Below, in pieces: positions 33,811 to 42,538 of a stretch of DNA of 64,000 bases. Positions within the stretch are counted from its first letter, which is position 1. Every line of letters begins with the position of its first letter. Location of the stretch: contig JAHDWJ010000027.1 of NCBI GenBank assembly GCA_023384415.1, forward strand, positions 1-64,000, given 5' to 3'. The notes beneath the pieces are model-generated. The model was not told where the DNA came from and searched no databases. It saw nothing but the letters and a program-made list of their open reading frames with translations. The translations under genes and the position numbers were made by a program. The DNA is from Anaerolineae bacterium. Lineage in GTDB: Bacteria; Chloroflexota; Anaerolineae; Promineifilales; Promineifilaceae.

Positions 33811-35856
33811 TTAAGGGCGTAGAAGAAGCGGCAGATAAATATCTAAAAGCTGCGAGACAGTCATCTTGACGATGAAAACATCATAATCCCCATTGATAGT
33901 AGTGCGATAAGCCCCCGGCGTCACCGGAAAATCAGCCGAGCGGGTCGTACCAGCTAAAAATAAGCTCCCATCGAGGCCAACAGTAACGGTATGGGCCTCA
34001 TCCACATCATTTCCTCCCAGAAAACTGCTATAAGTAACGGCTGTGCCTGTGCTATTGAGCCGGGTCACAAAGGCATCCGCCAGGCCGTTGAGGTTGCTAT
34101 CAAAGGCATTTGGAGTGGTGGGGAAGTTGGCCGAGCTGGTGCGCCCGGTCACTAAGATATCCCCGCTGCTGCTCAGGTTCAATCCAAATCCCCGCTCTTC
34201 CCCTGTGCCTCCCAAAAAAGTAGAAAAGATCAGCCCACTGCCGTTATGGTTAAGTTGGGTCACAAAAGCATCATAATCTCCCTGGTGGGTAGGGTTGTAC
34301 GCGCCTGGGGTGGTGGGGAACGGAGAAAGGGTGGTGCCCGTGACGGTCACGCGGCCGCCATCATGTAGAATTAAATCATTGATGCGATCTTCATTGCTTC
34401 CCCCTAAAAAGGTGCTGTAAATCAGTGCCGTGCCACTGCTGTTGAGTCGGGTCACAAACCCATCAAATGCCCCGTTATATATCTCATCATATGCTCCGCT
34501 GGTCGTTGGAAAATTAGCCGAGTTCGTCCAGCCGGCTACCGTTGCCTGGCCTGCGGCATCTACCACAATGGCCATTCCCTGCTCTTGTACCGCACCACCC
34601 AGAAAGGTGCTGTAAAGGATCGCTGTCCCGCTGGGGTTTAATTTGGTCACAAACGCATCGCGCAGCCCGTTATGGGTAGGGTCTGGGGCGTTGGTCGTAA
34701 TAGGAAAATCGGCTGACCAGGTTTGCCCGGTGATATAAAAATTCCCTTGCGGATCACGAGAGATAGCTCTGGCCCCATCCAGATCAGAGCCACCGAGAAA
34801 GGTGCTGTACAGGAGATCGGTGCCATCCGCAGTCACTTTGAGAAAAAATGCCTCCCCATCCACAAAGTTAGAATCGAAAGCATCCGGGGTAATAGGGAAA
34901 TCGTCGGAGTTGGTCTCACCAACTACGTAGGCTTCACCCTGCTCGTTGACAAAAATACCATAGCCCCAGTCAGGTTGGTTGAAGGCTGATGGGTTGATGT
35001 GGATGGCATAAGCCAGATCGGAGCCATCGGGCAGCAGCTTGGTAATGATGACATCAATGCCATGCTCTGGAGCCATACCAGGTTGATTGGGGAAGTTGGT
35101 TGTTTCCGTATAGCCAGTCATGTACACATTTTCCTGACTGTCCAGAGCAATGTCATAAGCCGCATCAGGCAGGACATCTTCCCCGCCGATGAAGGTGCCG
35201 AAAATAAGGGCTGAAGAGTTGGAAGGGGAGTGGGAGATTGAGAGACTGGAGACTGGTGATTGGAGGCTGGAGACTGCCCACTGCTCACTGCCCCCTGATA
35301 CCGGCCAGGTGAAGGTGCCTGCCGAACTATGGAAGAGGAGTTCGCGGCCGCGCAGCTCCACCTCATCGGCCCCTTCAATCTGCATCGTTACTGGTCCCCC
35401 GTCGCCCACAAAAATCGGTGTAATCCGGCCATCTTCTCCGGTCAATAGCAAATCTACCCCTGGATACAGATCACGTACCCAGACCCCTCCCCATACCGGC
35501 ACCCCGCCATGCCAGTTGGCCCGATCCTGGCCGCGAAAGTAGGAGATGACCACATCCTGGCGGTTAAACGGTTCTAGCCGGGCCTGGGGGTTGTGGCCGG
35601 GGAAGGTGAGGCGAATATTGAGCTGTCCTTGCTCTGCTTGCCGGTAGCTTAGCCAGAGGGCATCATCGGTGAGCCAGAGAACGCCATCGCGGGTGGTGGC
35701 CCGAAAACGAGCGGCCGTATCCCATTGCCCCTGGTTTTCGATAAAACGCACTGTAGCCGGGAAAGTTGGTGGGGTCGCGGCCGCATTCCGACCACCGCCA
35801 AAGCTGAGCATAAGCAAAACAAAAACCATTTTAATAAGCCTGATTTGTTTGACCAT
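33811..35856 (-). CDS. Secreted SBBP-repeat beta-propeller protein with YLP-type C-terminus
   Basis: 681 aa. The signal peptide is about 1-27. Residues 35-180 are the conserved N-terminal domain (FIENQGQWD, WLTDDALWLSYR). From about 216 to 660 there are eight to nine SBBP repeats of about 55 residues, each containing STFLGG, a GN-Y-TG strand, SADFPTTPGA and DAFVTKLN. Residues 188-215 (WAVSSLQSPVSSL then SISHSPSN) are encoded by the low-complexity (C)AGTCTCC element, inserted in frame between the domains. The protein ends LDIYLPLLLRP, the same kind of tail as at 32102. It is likely surface-exposed; its ligand is unknown. Confidence 0.85.
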   Translation of the reverse strand: MVKQIRLIKMVFVLLMLSFGGGRNAAATPPTFPATVRFIENQGQWDTAARFRATTRDGVLWLTDDALWLSYRQAEQGQLNIRLTFPGHNPQARLEPFNRQDVVISYFRGQDRANWHGGVPVWGGVWVRDLYPGVDLLLTGEDGRITPIFVGDGGPVTMQIEGADEVELRGRELLFHSSAGTFTWPVSGGSEQWAVSSLQSPVSSLSISHSPSNSSALIFGTFIGGEDVLPDAAYDIALDSQENVYMTGYTETTNFPNQPGMAPEHGIDVIITKLLPDGSDLAYAIHINPSAFNQPDWGYGIFVNEQGEAYVVGETNSDDFPITPDAFDSNFVDGEAFFLKVTADGTDLLYSTFLGGSDLDGARAISRDPQGNFYITGQTWSADFPITTNAPDPTHNGLRDAFVTKLNPSGTAILYSTFLGGAVQEQGMAIVVDAAGQATVAGWTNSANFPTTSGAYDEIYNGAFDGFVTRLNSSGTALIYSTFLGGSNEDRINDLILHDGGRVTVTGTTLSPFPTTPGAYNPTHQGDYDAFVTQLNHNGSGLIFSTFLGGTGEERGFGLNLSSSGDILVTGRTSSANFPTTPNAFDSNLNGLADAFVTRLNSTGTAVTYSSFLGGNDVDEAHTVTVGLDGSLFLAGTTRSADFPVTPGAYRTTINGDYDVFIVKMTVSQLLDIYLPLLLRP
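35217..35302. repeat. Low-complexity AGTCTCC/GCAGTGA element inside a coding sequence
   Basis: The plus strand shows GAGACTGGAGACTGG..., then GGAGACTGCCCACTGCTCACTGCC. The same kinds of words occur at 24735, 38058-38125, 46046-46113 and 53101-53170. Here it is read in frame and adds about 28 residues between two domains. Confidence 0.8.
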
Positions 35857-35928
35857 CTAATTCCTCGTTAAAGTTGATCTATTATTTTTGCCGATTTTGG
35901 CATAACCTCCATTATATGAGGTCCTTTC

Positions 35929-35958
35929 ATAATTCATCCTTCATAATTCATCCTTGTT
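35929..35958. repeat. 15-bp direct repeat, TTCATAATTCATCCT twice
   Basis: Two adjacent copies lie in the 149-bp gap between the divergent SBBP and membrane-protein genes. The reverse complement of the same words appears at about 4507-4523. Confidence 0.7.
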
Positions 35959-36005
35959 CTCACAGGAGTATAGCTTCACCCGTCTAGTGGAGCTACAATA
36001 ACTGG

Positions 36006-38057
36006 GTGGCGAAGAGAAAGAAGACCATCCTGCTGGCTGCGGCCGCACCTTCCCCGCCGCAGCTTGATTTCCTGCTGGCTCAGTGGGTGGAGCGGCTGCT
36101 TTTCCTGACCATTCCTCTTTGCCTGTTGGCTTTTGCCCTACATACGGTGGTAGCCTATGACCTCTGGTGGCAATTGAAAACAGGAGAATGGATCGTCACC
36201 AACGGCATTCCTCGCACTGACCCCTTCAGCTATGCTTTTGCTGATCAACCCTGGATTGAGATGCGTTGGCTGTTTACCCTGCTTTTGTTTGGGCTGTTTC
36301 AGGTTGGGGGAATCAATTGGCTAATTTTAGCCAAAGCGGCGATTTTGCTGGTAGCCTTTGCTCTGTTTCTATGGCTGCGGCCTGGTGTACCCCGTTGGGT
36401 AGTAATATCAGCGATGCTTTTGACGTTAGCGGCCGCACACAACCGCTTTTTTGTCCGCCCAGAGCTGATCAGCTACCTGTTTTTGCCCCTTTTCTTACTT
36501 TGCCTGATGCGTTACCGGCAAGATGGGCGGCTAGGGTGGCTCATCGGGCTGCCTCTGGGGCAAATAATCTGGACGAACAGTCACACCCTGTTTATTTTGG
36601 GGCCAGTGCTGCTCTGGCTCTTTGTAGGGGCCGAGGGGTTATGGTTGTGGCTGCGGCCGCGTCTTCCCCGCTCCCTAACTGCCCAGGCTTTTGCTCTTAG
36701 TACACGTTGGTGGGGGCAGGTGAGTCTCACGGCTGTTATTGTCAGCCTGGTTTGTTTCCTCAACCCGTATGGTCTGCAAGGGGTTCTTTTCCCGCTGCAG
36801 CTGCTGCGCCAGATTGGGCCGGGGCACAATTTCACCTTTCTCATTGATGAGTTTCGCCCCATCCTACAATTTGCTGGGCTGAATTTGACCTTTGTTAGCT
36901 TTATTTTGTTGCTTGTTCTTTCGGGGGGGAGTTTTGCCCTGAATAAGCGACGCTGGCCAGTGAGCCTGGGAATGATCTGGTTAGCGTTTTTGTATTTGGC
37001 TTTTCTGGCGGTACGAAATTTGCCCCTGTTTGCCTTTGTGGCCGGGTTTGCTCTGCTTCTCAATCTGGCTGACGCGGTTGAGGATGGGGTGATCGCGGCC
37101 GCGACCATCCCTTATCTCGCCTGGGGCAGCCGTCTGGCCGCGGCCATCTTTACCCTGATCATGATCCCGCTGCTGGTGACAAACGCTTATTATCGCTCCG
37201 GCGAACGGCAATTTGGCCTCGGTGTCACCAATGAGCGGTTCCCCATCCTGGCGTTGAGCTTCATCCAGGAGCATAACCTGCCCGGTCCTATTCTGCATAA
37301 TTTGGGGGACGGGGGATACGTGCTGTTTGCGTTGGGGGAAAAAAGTGTCTTCACCGATGGTCGCTTAGAGGTGTATCAGCCAGAGCAGGTGATGGCGGCA
37401 ATCAATTTGTTTCAGACGGGAACTGATGTGCCTCAGGTAGCTGATCAGTTTGGCAGCAATCTGATTTTGCTGCGCCATGGGCAAGATCGGGCAGTTTTAT
37501 TGGCCTTGCTCGACCGGGCTGATTGGGTGCCAGTTTATTATGATCATCTCTATGTTCTCTATTTACGCTATACGGCAGAGGCATCTTCTTTGGTAGTAGA
37601 TTGGCATAATCCCCGCCCGATTTCAGCCCATTGGCCTGAATGGTACCGGCCAAATCGGTTGGGCGCATGGTTTCCCACCGTGTATGACCCTGCTGTACCG
37701 GTGGGATTGGGGCAGTTGTTTGTGACGGTGGGTAATTTAAGTGCGGCTCAGGAGCTGCTGGAACCGGTTGTGAAGAGATTACCCAATGACGCGGCCGCGA
37801 ACCTGTACTTGGGTGTGGTGTATCGGGCATCGGGGCAAGAGGTGTTGGCTGAAGAACGGTTTAATCAGATTCCCCCGGCTACATTGGCCCAACCCGGTTT
37901 CCATCTGTTTGCCGCGGATATTTATGAGCGAGCGGGGAACTTTGCGGCCGCCTATGATGCTTACTGTGAAACGATTCGATTGGCCGGGCCGTGGACGGCG
38001 GCCGTACAGGGGGCAGAACGGAGCGCGGCCGCGCTCAATCGGGAACCAGGCTGTTAA
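36006..38057 (+). CDS. Large multi-pass membrane protein with C-terminal TPR-like region
   Basis: 683 aa from a GTG. About eleven transmembrane segments cover residues 28-405. Near the first outside loop is the sequence YDLWWQLKTGEW, then IPRTDPFSYAFADQPW. This D-WW-L-G...DPFS pattern resembles the acidic outer-loop motif of GT-C type, polyisoprenyl-phosphate-sugar-dependent glycosyltransferases, but the gene is not assigned to a named family. Residues 420-530 are soluble (LHNLGDGGYVLFAL, VFTDGRLEVY), and 560-683 form about three TPR-like helical pairs ending RSAAALNREPGC. It could be an envelope glycosyltransferase-like protein; this is inference. The gene stands alone. Confidence 0.6.
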   Translation: MAKRKKTILLAAAAPSPPQLDFLLAQWVERLLFLTIPLCLLAFALHTVVAYDLWWQLKTGEWIVTNGIPRTDPFSYAFADQPWIEMRWLFTLLLFGLFQVGGINWLILAKAAILLVAFALFLWLRPGVPRWVVISAMLLTLAAAHNRFFVRPELISYLFLPLFLLCLMRYRQDGRLGWLIGLPLGQIIWTNSHTLFILGPVLLWLFVGAEGLWLWLRPRLPRSLTAQAFALSTRWWGQVSLTAVIVSLVCFLNPYGLQGVLFPLQLLRQIGPGHNFTFLIDEFRPILQFAGLNLTFVSFILLLVLSGGSFALNKRRWPVSLGMIWLAFLYLAFLAVRNLPLFAFVAGFALLLNLADAVEDGVIAAATIPYLAWGSRLAAAIFTLIMIPLLVTNAYYRSGERQFGLGVTNERFPILALSFIQEHNLPGPILHNLGDGGYVLFALGEKSVFTDGRLEVYQPEQVMAAINLFQTGTDVPQVADQFGSNLILLRHGQDRAVLLALLDRADWVPVYYDHLYVLYLRYTAEASSLVVDWHNPRPISAHWPEWYRPNRLGAWFPTVYDPAVPVGLGQLFVTVGNLSAAQELLEPVVKRLPNDAAANLYLGVVYRASGQEVLAEERFNQIPPATLAQPGFHLFAADIYERAGNFAAAYDAYCETIRLAGPWTAAVQGAERSAAALNREPGC

Positions 38058-38125
38058 CAGTGAGCAGTGATTAGTGAGCATTGAGCGTTTAGCAGTGTGC
38101 AGTCTCCAATCTCCAGTCTCCTTAT
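38058..38125. repeat. Low-complexity GTGAGCAGT / AGTCTCC element, intergenic copy
   Basis: It follows the stop codon at 38057 directly: AGTGAGCAGTGATTAGTGAGC, then GCAGTCTCCAATCTCCAGTCTCC. These are the same words as in the coding copies at 35217 and 46046. The rest of the gap to 38234 shows no gene. Confidence 0.8.
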
Positions 38126-38234
38126 CGTCATTTCCCATATTGCGAAACTCATCATTTATTGTTAATATCCCATTGTTATAATTTTATGTCTTGTAAATTA
38201 CCGTCTTGGCGTAAGGAATAGAGGAAAAGGCATC

Positions 38235-38897
38235 ATGAAAGAAACCGATGTGACCAGAGCCAAAATCTTAGGCGTTCTCATTCAAGATGCCCGGAAGTAT
38301 GCGCGGCGTTCCGTTGAAGAATGTGCTGAGGTATTGGGACTTACCACCGAACAGTTTCATCAGGCTGAAGAAGGGGAGACTATCATTTCCCTGCCGGAAT
38401 TAGAAGTGTTAGCCATGTTTTTAGATGTGCCCATGGCCCATTTCTGGGGCAGCCACACGCTCAGTGACTCACCCGCCAATAGTTACAAAGATGTACTCAA
38501 TCTACGCCATCGTATGATAGGTATCCTGCTGCAGCAGGCCCGACTGAATGCGGGCAAAGGGGTAGAAGAAATAGCGGAGCAGGTTGGTATGTCTGCCAAT
38601 CTGCTCACAGCGTATGAAACGGGCCAACAACCCATTCCCCTGCTTCATTTAGAAAAATTGGGCCAGGCGTTGGGTTATTCCATCGGCTATTTCGCGGAAG
38701 ATTCACATGGTCCGCTGGCTCGCCATGAAGCCGAACAAAAAATGTTGAAACGGTTGGAAGAGCTGCCCCCAGCCATGAAGAAATTTATTGCCGAACCAGT
38801 GAACATTGCCTATTTAGAAACCGCTATGCGCTTGAGTACCATGAATGTGAAACAACTGCGCGGCATTGCTGAAGCAATTCTGGATATTACTTTTTAG
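38235..38897 (+). CDS. XRE-family regulator with two helix-turn-helix domains
   Basis: This 220-aa protein has two Cro/CI-type HTH domains: residues 8-70 (LIQDARKYARRSVEECAEVL, then LPELEVLAMFLDVP) and 92-150 (LLQQARLNAGKGVEEIAEQV, then LLHLEKLGQALGYS). The rest (160-220) is helical. Two tandem XRE domains in one chain suggest binding to a two-site operator as a monomer or dimer. GAGGAAAAGG lies upstream of the ATG. No neighbour suggests a target; in this family the regulator often controls its own gene. Confidence 0.85.
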   Translation: MKETDVTRAKILGVLIQDARKYARRSVEECAEVLGLTTEQFHQAEEGETIISLPELEVLAMFLDVPMAHFWGSHTLSDSPANSYKDVLNLRHRMIGILLQQARLNAGKGVEEIAEQVGMSANLLTAYETGQQPIPLLHLEKLGQALGYSIGYFAEDSHGPLARHEAEQKMLKRLEELPPAMKKFIAEPVNIAYLETAMRLSTMNVKQLRGIAEAILDITF

Positions 38898-38940
38898 CTA
38901 TTTACGATTTTCACTTTACGGTTGACGATTATAGTGCCAT

Positions 38941-39068
38941 GTGAGTCAACTTCTTGTACAGAAAACAAGAAGTTATCCATAGATGACACAGGTGTACATA
39001 GATAAAAACAAATCTGTGTTCATGTGTGAAATCTGTGGATAAATCTCTTCTGGCTTGACCAGGTTAGG
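38941..39068. repeat. Dispersed intergenic repeat family B, copy 1
   Basis: It matches 57815-57939. Shared words, in order, are TTCTTGT-CAGAAAACAAGAAGT, GATGACACAG, AATCTGTGTTCAT, ATCTGTGGATAAATCT and TTCTGGCTTG-CCAGGTTAGG. It contains inverted CTTCTTGT/ACAAGAAG and CACAG/CTGTG pairs, so it can fold strongly. It has no ORF and lies between the XRE and TPR genes. Confidence 0.85.
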
Positions 39069-39106
39069 ATGAAAGGTCAATCTAAAATCGTCAATGGTAA
39101 ATAGCT

Positions 39107-39649
39107 ATGAATCCAACACCTACCCAACTCAAAGAACAAGGTTTACACCAATTTAAGTCAGGCCGATATGATGAGGCTTTGGCGACCTTTAATGCGGCCG
39201 CGCCCCTCTTTGCGGCTCAAGAAGATTATCTGGGCCAGGGGGAGATGCTCAATAATATCGGCGTTATCCAACGATTTCAACGGAATTATGACGCGGCCGC
39301 GGCCGCCCTTCATCAAGCCCATGACCTTTTCACCCAGGCGGGAGACATCAACCGAAAGGCTCAAACCATCGCCAATTTAGGGGAGCTGCATCGCTCACAG
39401 GGAGCGTATGAGCAGGCTGGACGCTGCTACAGCGATGCGTCTGAGTTATTTGCTCAATTAGGGGATAGGGATAAACAAGCTGAAGTGTTGTGGGCGTTGA
39501 GTTTACTCCGTACCCGGCAGCGCCGTTGGTTAGAAGCCGTTTATATTATGCAAGATAGCCTGAAACTGCGGCCGCGACGATCCCTCATCCAAACAATCCT
39601 TTATGCTTTTCTCAGCCTGGGCATGAGACTTACTGGCGGTAAACCGTAA
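39107..39649 (+). CDS. TPR-repeat protein
   Basis: This 180-aa protein has three to four tetratricopeptide repeats: residues 6-39 (EQGLHQFKSGRYDEALATFN), 46-79 (LGQGEMLNNIGVIQRFQRNY), 86-119 (ANLGELHRSQGAYEQAGRCY) and 126-155. A hydrophobic end (IQTILYAFLSLGMRL, about 160-175) may be a short membrane tail. It is a protein-interaction scaffold of unknown partner. A doubled octamer at 39292-39305 encodes DAAAAALH inside a repeat helix. No clear ribosome site precedes the ATG. Confidence 0.75.
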   Translation: MNPTPTQLKEQGLHQFKSGRYDEALATFNAAAPLFAAQEDYLGQGEMLNNIGVIQRFQRNYDAAAAALHQAHDLFTQAGDINRKAQTIANLGELHRSQGAYEQAGRCYSDASELFAQLGDRDKQAEVLWALSLLRTRQRRWLEAVYIMQDSLKLRPRRSLIQTILYAFLSLGMRLTGGKP

Positions 39650-40019
39650 TTTACCCTCCTCCCGTTCGTTATAACGGACAAGATAAGCATTCATATCTAT
39701 CATTTTCTGTGAGGTGAATAGCTGCCCTTAGTGGCTGCCCTCAAACGGTTATCATGCGGCAAACTGGCGTGAAAAACAGGTGAATATTAGAAACTATTTT
39801 TGTAAGATCCGTACGCCATACTTAACAGATAGGTAGATAGGGGAGACCTGTCTTACATCATTGCCCACCCATCTTCTGAAAAAACAGGTGAAGAATAAGA
39901 TTACAGCTCGTTCTGGCTGTGACCGGTTTCCTGATCGTACCCAGTGAATTAGTCGTTGCCCATACTCTGGGTGATGATAAGCCGATCCCAATGCCTATAG
40001 ACATAGGGAGGTTAGGGTG
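39650..40019. other. 370-bp intergenic region without a recognised gene
   Basis: This holds the promoter region of the receiver gene at 40020. It has no octamer and only short featureless ORFs. Confidence 0.5.
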
Positions 40020-40412
40020 ATGGGTAAAATTTTAGTTGCCGATGATAGCGATGTTATGCGTTCCACCCTGGTAGCCGTATTCCGGTTGGCTCGGCCTGAG
40101 GCTGAGCTTTTGGAGGCCAGTGATGGGCAAGATGCGATTTCTTTAGCCATTGCACATCAGCCTGATCTGATTGTGATGGATGGGGAGATGCCAAAAGTAA
40201 ATGGATATCAGGCGGCGCAAATGCTTCGGAATATAGCCCAAACTTGTTCTATCCCAATTATCGGTATCTCGGCTGAGACCAATGAGAACCCAGTAGTAGA
40301 TGGTTTACAGAGGTTGTGTAATGTATTCTGGGCCAAACCAGTACCGATAGATATGCTGCTTGCTTTTGTGGATCAGGTTTTGGAGTCAAATGCGGCCGCG
40401 GCCAGTTCCTAA
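40020..40412 (+). CDS. Single-domain response regulator (receiver)
   Basis: 130 aa. The acidic pocket is ADDSD (about 7-11), the phosphoacceptor aspartate is in LIVMDGEMPKVNG (about 53), the switch is in IGISAETNE (S in place of the usual T) and the lysine is in FWAKPVPID (about 109). There is no output domain. GGGAGG lies eight bases before the ATG at 40020; a GTG three bases earlier is too close. The tail SNAAAASS comes from an octamer. No kinase is adjacent. It is the second lone receiver in the window. Confidence 0.87.
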   Translation: MGKILVADDSDVMRSTLVAVFRLARPEAELLEASDGQDAISLAIAHQPDLIVMDGEMPKVNGYQAAQMLRNIAQTCSIPIIGISAETNENPVVDGLQRLCNVFWAKPVPIDMLLAFVDQVLESNAAAASS

Positions 40413-40432
40413 ACAATCGCCCACGGCAATAA

Positions 40433-40466
40433 AAAAAGGGCGTGGCCTTGCGGCCGCGCCCTTTTT
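40433..40466. terminator. Convergent intrinsic terminator containing a GCGGCCGC octamer
   Basis: A 15-bp stem (40433-40447 with 40452-40466, one G-T pair) has A-run and T-run flanks. It serves the receiver gene and the convergent cold-shock gene. The octamer at 40450-40457 forms the loop and the right arm. Confidence 0.9.
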
Positions 40467-40490
40467 ATTTTAGGCTGAATCAGTTACGGT

Positions 40491-40706
40491 TTAGAGAGGA
40501 ATAACATCCTGGGCAACCGGCCCTTTCTGCCCTTCACCGAGGGTAAACTCTACTCGCTGTCCTTCCTGCAAAGAACGAAAGCCATTGCCCCGAATTTCTT
40601 TGTAATGAACGAACACATCACGTTCTGCTTCATCCTCACGGGCAATAAAGCCGTAGCCTTTATCATTGCTAAACCATTTCACAGTTCCAGTTTCACGCTC
40701 TGTCAT
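40491..40706 (-). CDS. Cold-shock domain protein
   Basis: 71 aa, one CSD with RNP1 KGYGFI (about 16-21) and RNP2 VFVHY (about 32-36), followed by GQRVEFTLGEGQKGPVAQDV. It binds single-stranded RNA/DNA and melts structure. The ATG at 40706 has GGAGG nine bases upstream, which decides it over a longer frame from 40727. A promoter at 40806-40834 gives an untranslated leader of about 95 nt, as is usual for cold-shock mRNAs. A second small RNA-binding protein (RRM) lies at 21341. Confidence 0.95.
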   Translation of the reverse strand: MTERETGTVKWFSNDKGYGFIAREDEAERDVFVHYKEIRGNGFRSLQEGQRVEFTLGEGQKGPVAQDVIPL

Positions 40707-40805
40707 TGAATCAAAACCTCCAATCAAACAAAAAACAGTAAATCATGGCGGGGCAATCTGCTGATTGTGTTTGTCTGTACAGATGCCTTGCCAATAGCAC
40801 CTGTG

Positions 40806-40834
40806 ACATTAACACACAGGTTAATTTGTGTCAA
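40806..40834 (-). promoter_or_regulatory. Promoter of the cold-shock gene
   Basis: On the minus strand TTGACA (40834-40829) and TAATGT (40811-40806) are separated by 17 bases, about 100 bases before the ATG. Confidence 0.65.
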
Positions 40835-40982
40835 GCTGGTGACAATGTATCAACGCGCCACCTTTCATCCCTGGCTAACTTTACTGGACTCGGGCGAAAA
40901 TTGATTTCACCGGCGGTAATAACCAATGCACCAATACGCTAATAGCCAGTGGTCAGACTAAAAACTGCCAGACTCCAGAACT

Positions 40983-41387
40983 TTATTGAATGGCGTGAGT
41001 GCGGAGGTTGTTTATCTGGTGGTAAAGTAAGAAGAAGATGGCTGCGGCCGCGACATCTACCAGTAAATCTTTACCATCATTGATCCCCAGCGGCCGCTGC
41101 TTATACCAAAGCTGCAATAACTCCTGACTTGCTCCCATCACCCCAATGAGAATGATGTAAAGGCCAAAACGCTCTCGTAGGGCAGGGAATACGGTCAGCA
41201 AAAACCAGCCCAACGTAGCAAAAACCACGCTGTGCCCAATATGGTGAGCCATCTCCGTCGCAAAAAGCCAATCTACAAACAAACCAAAAGGGGGCCATAA
41301 ACGGGCCAACCAACCATAAGGGAACAAGGCCAGGGCCAGAAAAATAAGAAAGATGAACAGGTTTGGTCTACGCATCTGGGAGAGCAT
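40983..41387 (-). CDS. VanZ-like membrane protein
   Basis: This 134-aa protein has four hydrophobic segments (about 9-28, 48-68, 72-95 and 106-128). Between them are H-x-x-x-H-S-V-V-F-A and GASQELLQL-Q, followed by NDGKDLLVDVAAA. The pattern H...E...(R)...D-x-x-x-N/D is that of VanZ-like proteins, of unknown biochemical role and linked by name only to teicoplanin resistance. It is a lone gene. Two octamers lie in it. Confidence 0.8.
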   Translation of the reverse strand: MLSQMRRPNLFIFLIFLALALFPYGWLARLWPPFGLFVDWLFATEMAHHIGHSVVFATLGWFLLTVFPALRERFGLYIILIGVMGASQELLQLWYKQRPLGINDGKDLLVDVAAAAIFFLLYHQINNLRTHAIQ

Positions 41388-41616
41388 AACGGGGGAAGAT
41401 CACGGTTGCAAGCACCCAGGTGCCCCTACCCAACGTCTTGCGTGTTCCGGTATAATCCCCAACTTTCGTCAGGCTCAATTGCTGACCGATGTTGGCGGAA
41501 AAACAATGTGTCTTTGTTTATCCTCTAAATAGTGGGGGGTATGTTACAATGCGTCTTAGCAAAGATGGCCCTACCTGACGCATTAAACCCAAATTGAACC
41601 ACCATTTATCTTCTCT

Positions 41617-42498
41617 ATGAACGACTTGCAACCTGTTGAAGAAGCAATTATCCGCACGGTAGCTTATGTGGATATCTTCGATTACCCCCTTACCCTGGGG
41701 GAAATTCATCGTTATCTCATTGAAGTGCCTGCCCCTGTCAGTACCGTGCAGCAGATTTTAAGCAACGGTCGGTTGGTGCCCCATCGGCTCTCCCGTGAGC
41801 AGGAGTTTTTCACCCTGCCAGGGCGGGAACAGTTGGTCCACATCAGGCAGCAGAGGCTCGCGGCCGCTAACGAACTATGGCCCGCCGCCTGTTATTATGG
41901 CAGCCTCATCGGCTCACTCCCATTTGTCAAAATGGTTGCCGTCACCGGCTCACTGGCGGTAGATAACCCTTATGGGGATGTAGATATTGATTATTTCATC
42001 GTCACCGAAAACGACCATCTCTGGTCATGTCGGGCTATGGTCATTTTGCTTGTGCGTATGGCGGCCCGACGCGGCATCACCCTTTGCCCCAATTATTTCG
42101 TTACCGAACGTGCCCTGGCTTTCCCAACCCACAACCTGTATATCGCCCGCGAAATCGCCCAGATGGTACCCCTTACCGGCTTCGCCGTATATCAACAACT
42201 GCGCCAACTCAACGGCTGGGTACACAACTTTTTACCCAATGCCGAAGGGCCAGGCAAAACCACGCTCACAAATACGGCTCGCGGCCGCGCCCTTCGCTCC
42301 CCTCTGGAACAACTTCTCCGCACCCGCCCCGGAAACTGGCTGGAGCAGTGGGAGATGCAGCGCAAAATCCACCGCTTTAGCCAGGACAGCCGGGTCAACT
42401 CAGAAACATCGTTCACCCCTGACTGGTGCAAAGGGCACTTTGACGCCCACAGCCAACGCATCCTGAACAAGTATGCAACTATGCGGGTAACGGAGTAA
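41617..42498 (+). CDS. Nucleotidyltransferase-fold protein with N-terminal winged helix
   Basis: 293 aa. Residues 1-75 look like a winged helix (VEEAIIRTVAYVDIFDYPLT, then VPHRLSREQEFFTLPGR). Residues 95-135 hold the nucleotidyltransferase motif: GS at 111-112 and D121/D123/D125 in NPYGDVDIDYFIVT, the G[GS]-x(n)-DxD pattern that binds nucleotide and metal. The rest is helical. The substrate is unknown. It is the first gene of a same-strand cluster with three radical SAM proteins and a methyltransferase, and lies 40 bp before the first of them. Confidence 0.72.
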   Translation: MNDLQPVEEAIIRTVAYVDIFDYPLTLGEIHRYLIEVPAPVSTVQQILSNGRLVPHRLSREQEFFTLPGREQLVHIRQQRLAAANELWPAACYYGSLIGSLPFVKMVAVTGSLAVDNPYGDVDIDYFIVTENDHLWSCRAMVILLVRMAARRGITLCPNYFVTERALAFPTHNLYIAREIAQMVPLTGFAVYQQLRQLNGWVHNFLPNAEGPGKTTLTNTARGRALRSPLEQLLRTRPGNWLEQWEMQRKIHRFSQDSRVNSETSFTPDWCKGHFDAHSQRILNKYATMRVTE

Positions 42499-42538
42499 CT
42501 TTTCCACCCGCAAACTCGCAAATCCGCAAACTCGCCCT

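Noticed and set aside
36581..37108. 175-codon ORF antisense to the membrane protein
   Set aside because: Basic, low-complexity shadow translation of a multi-pass membrane gene.
40983..41387. Glycopeptide resistance gene (VanZ)
   Set aside because: VanZ-like domains are common in unrelated membrane proteins, and no vanHAX-type genes are near.
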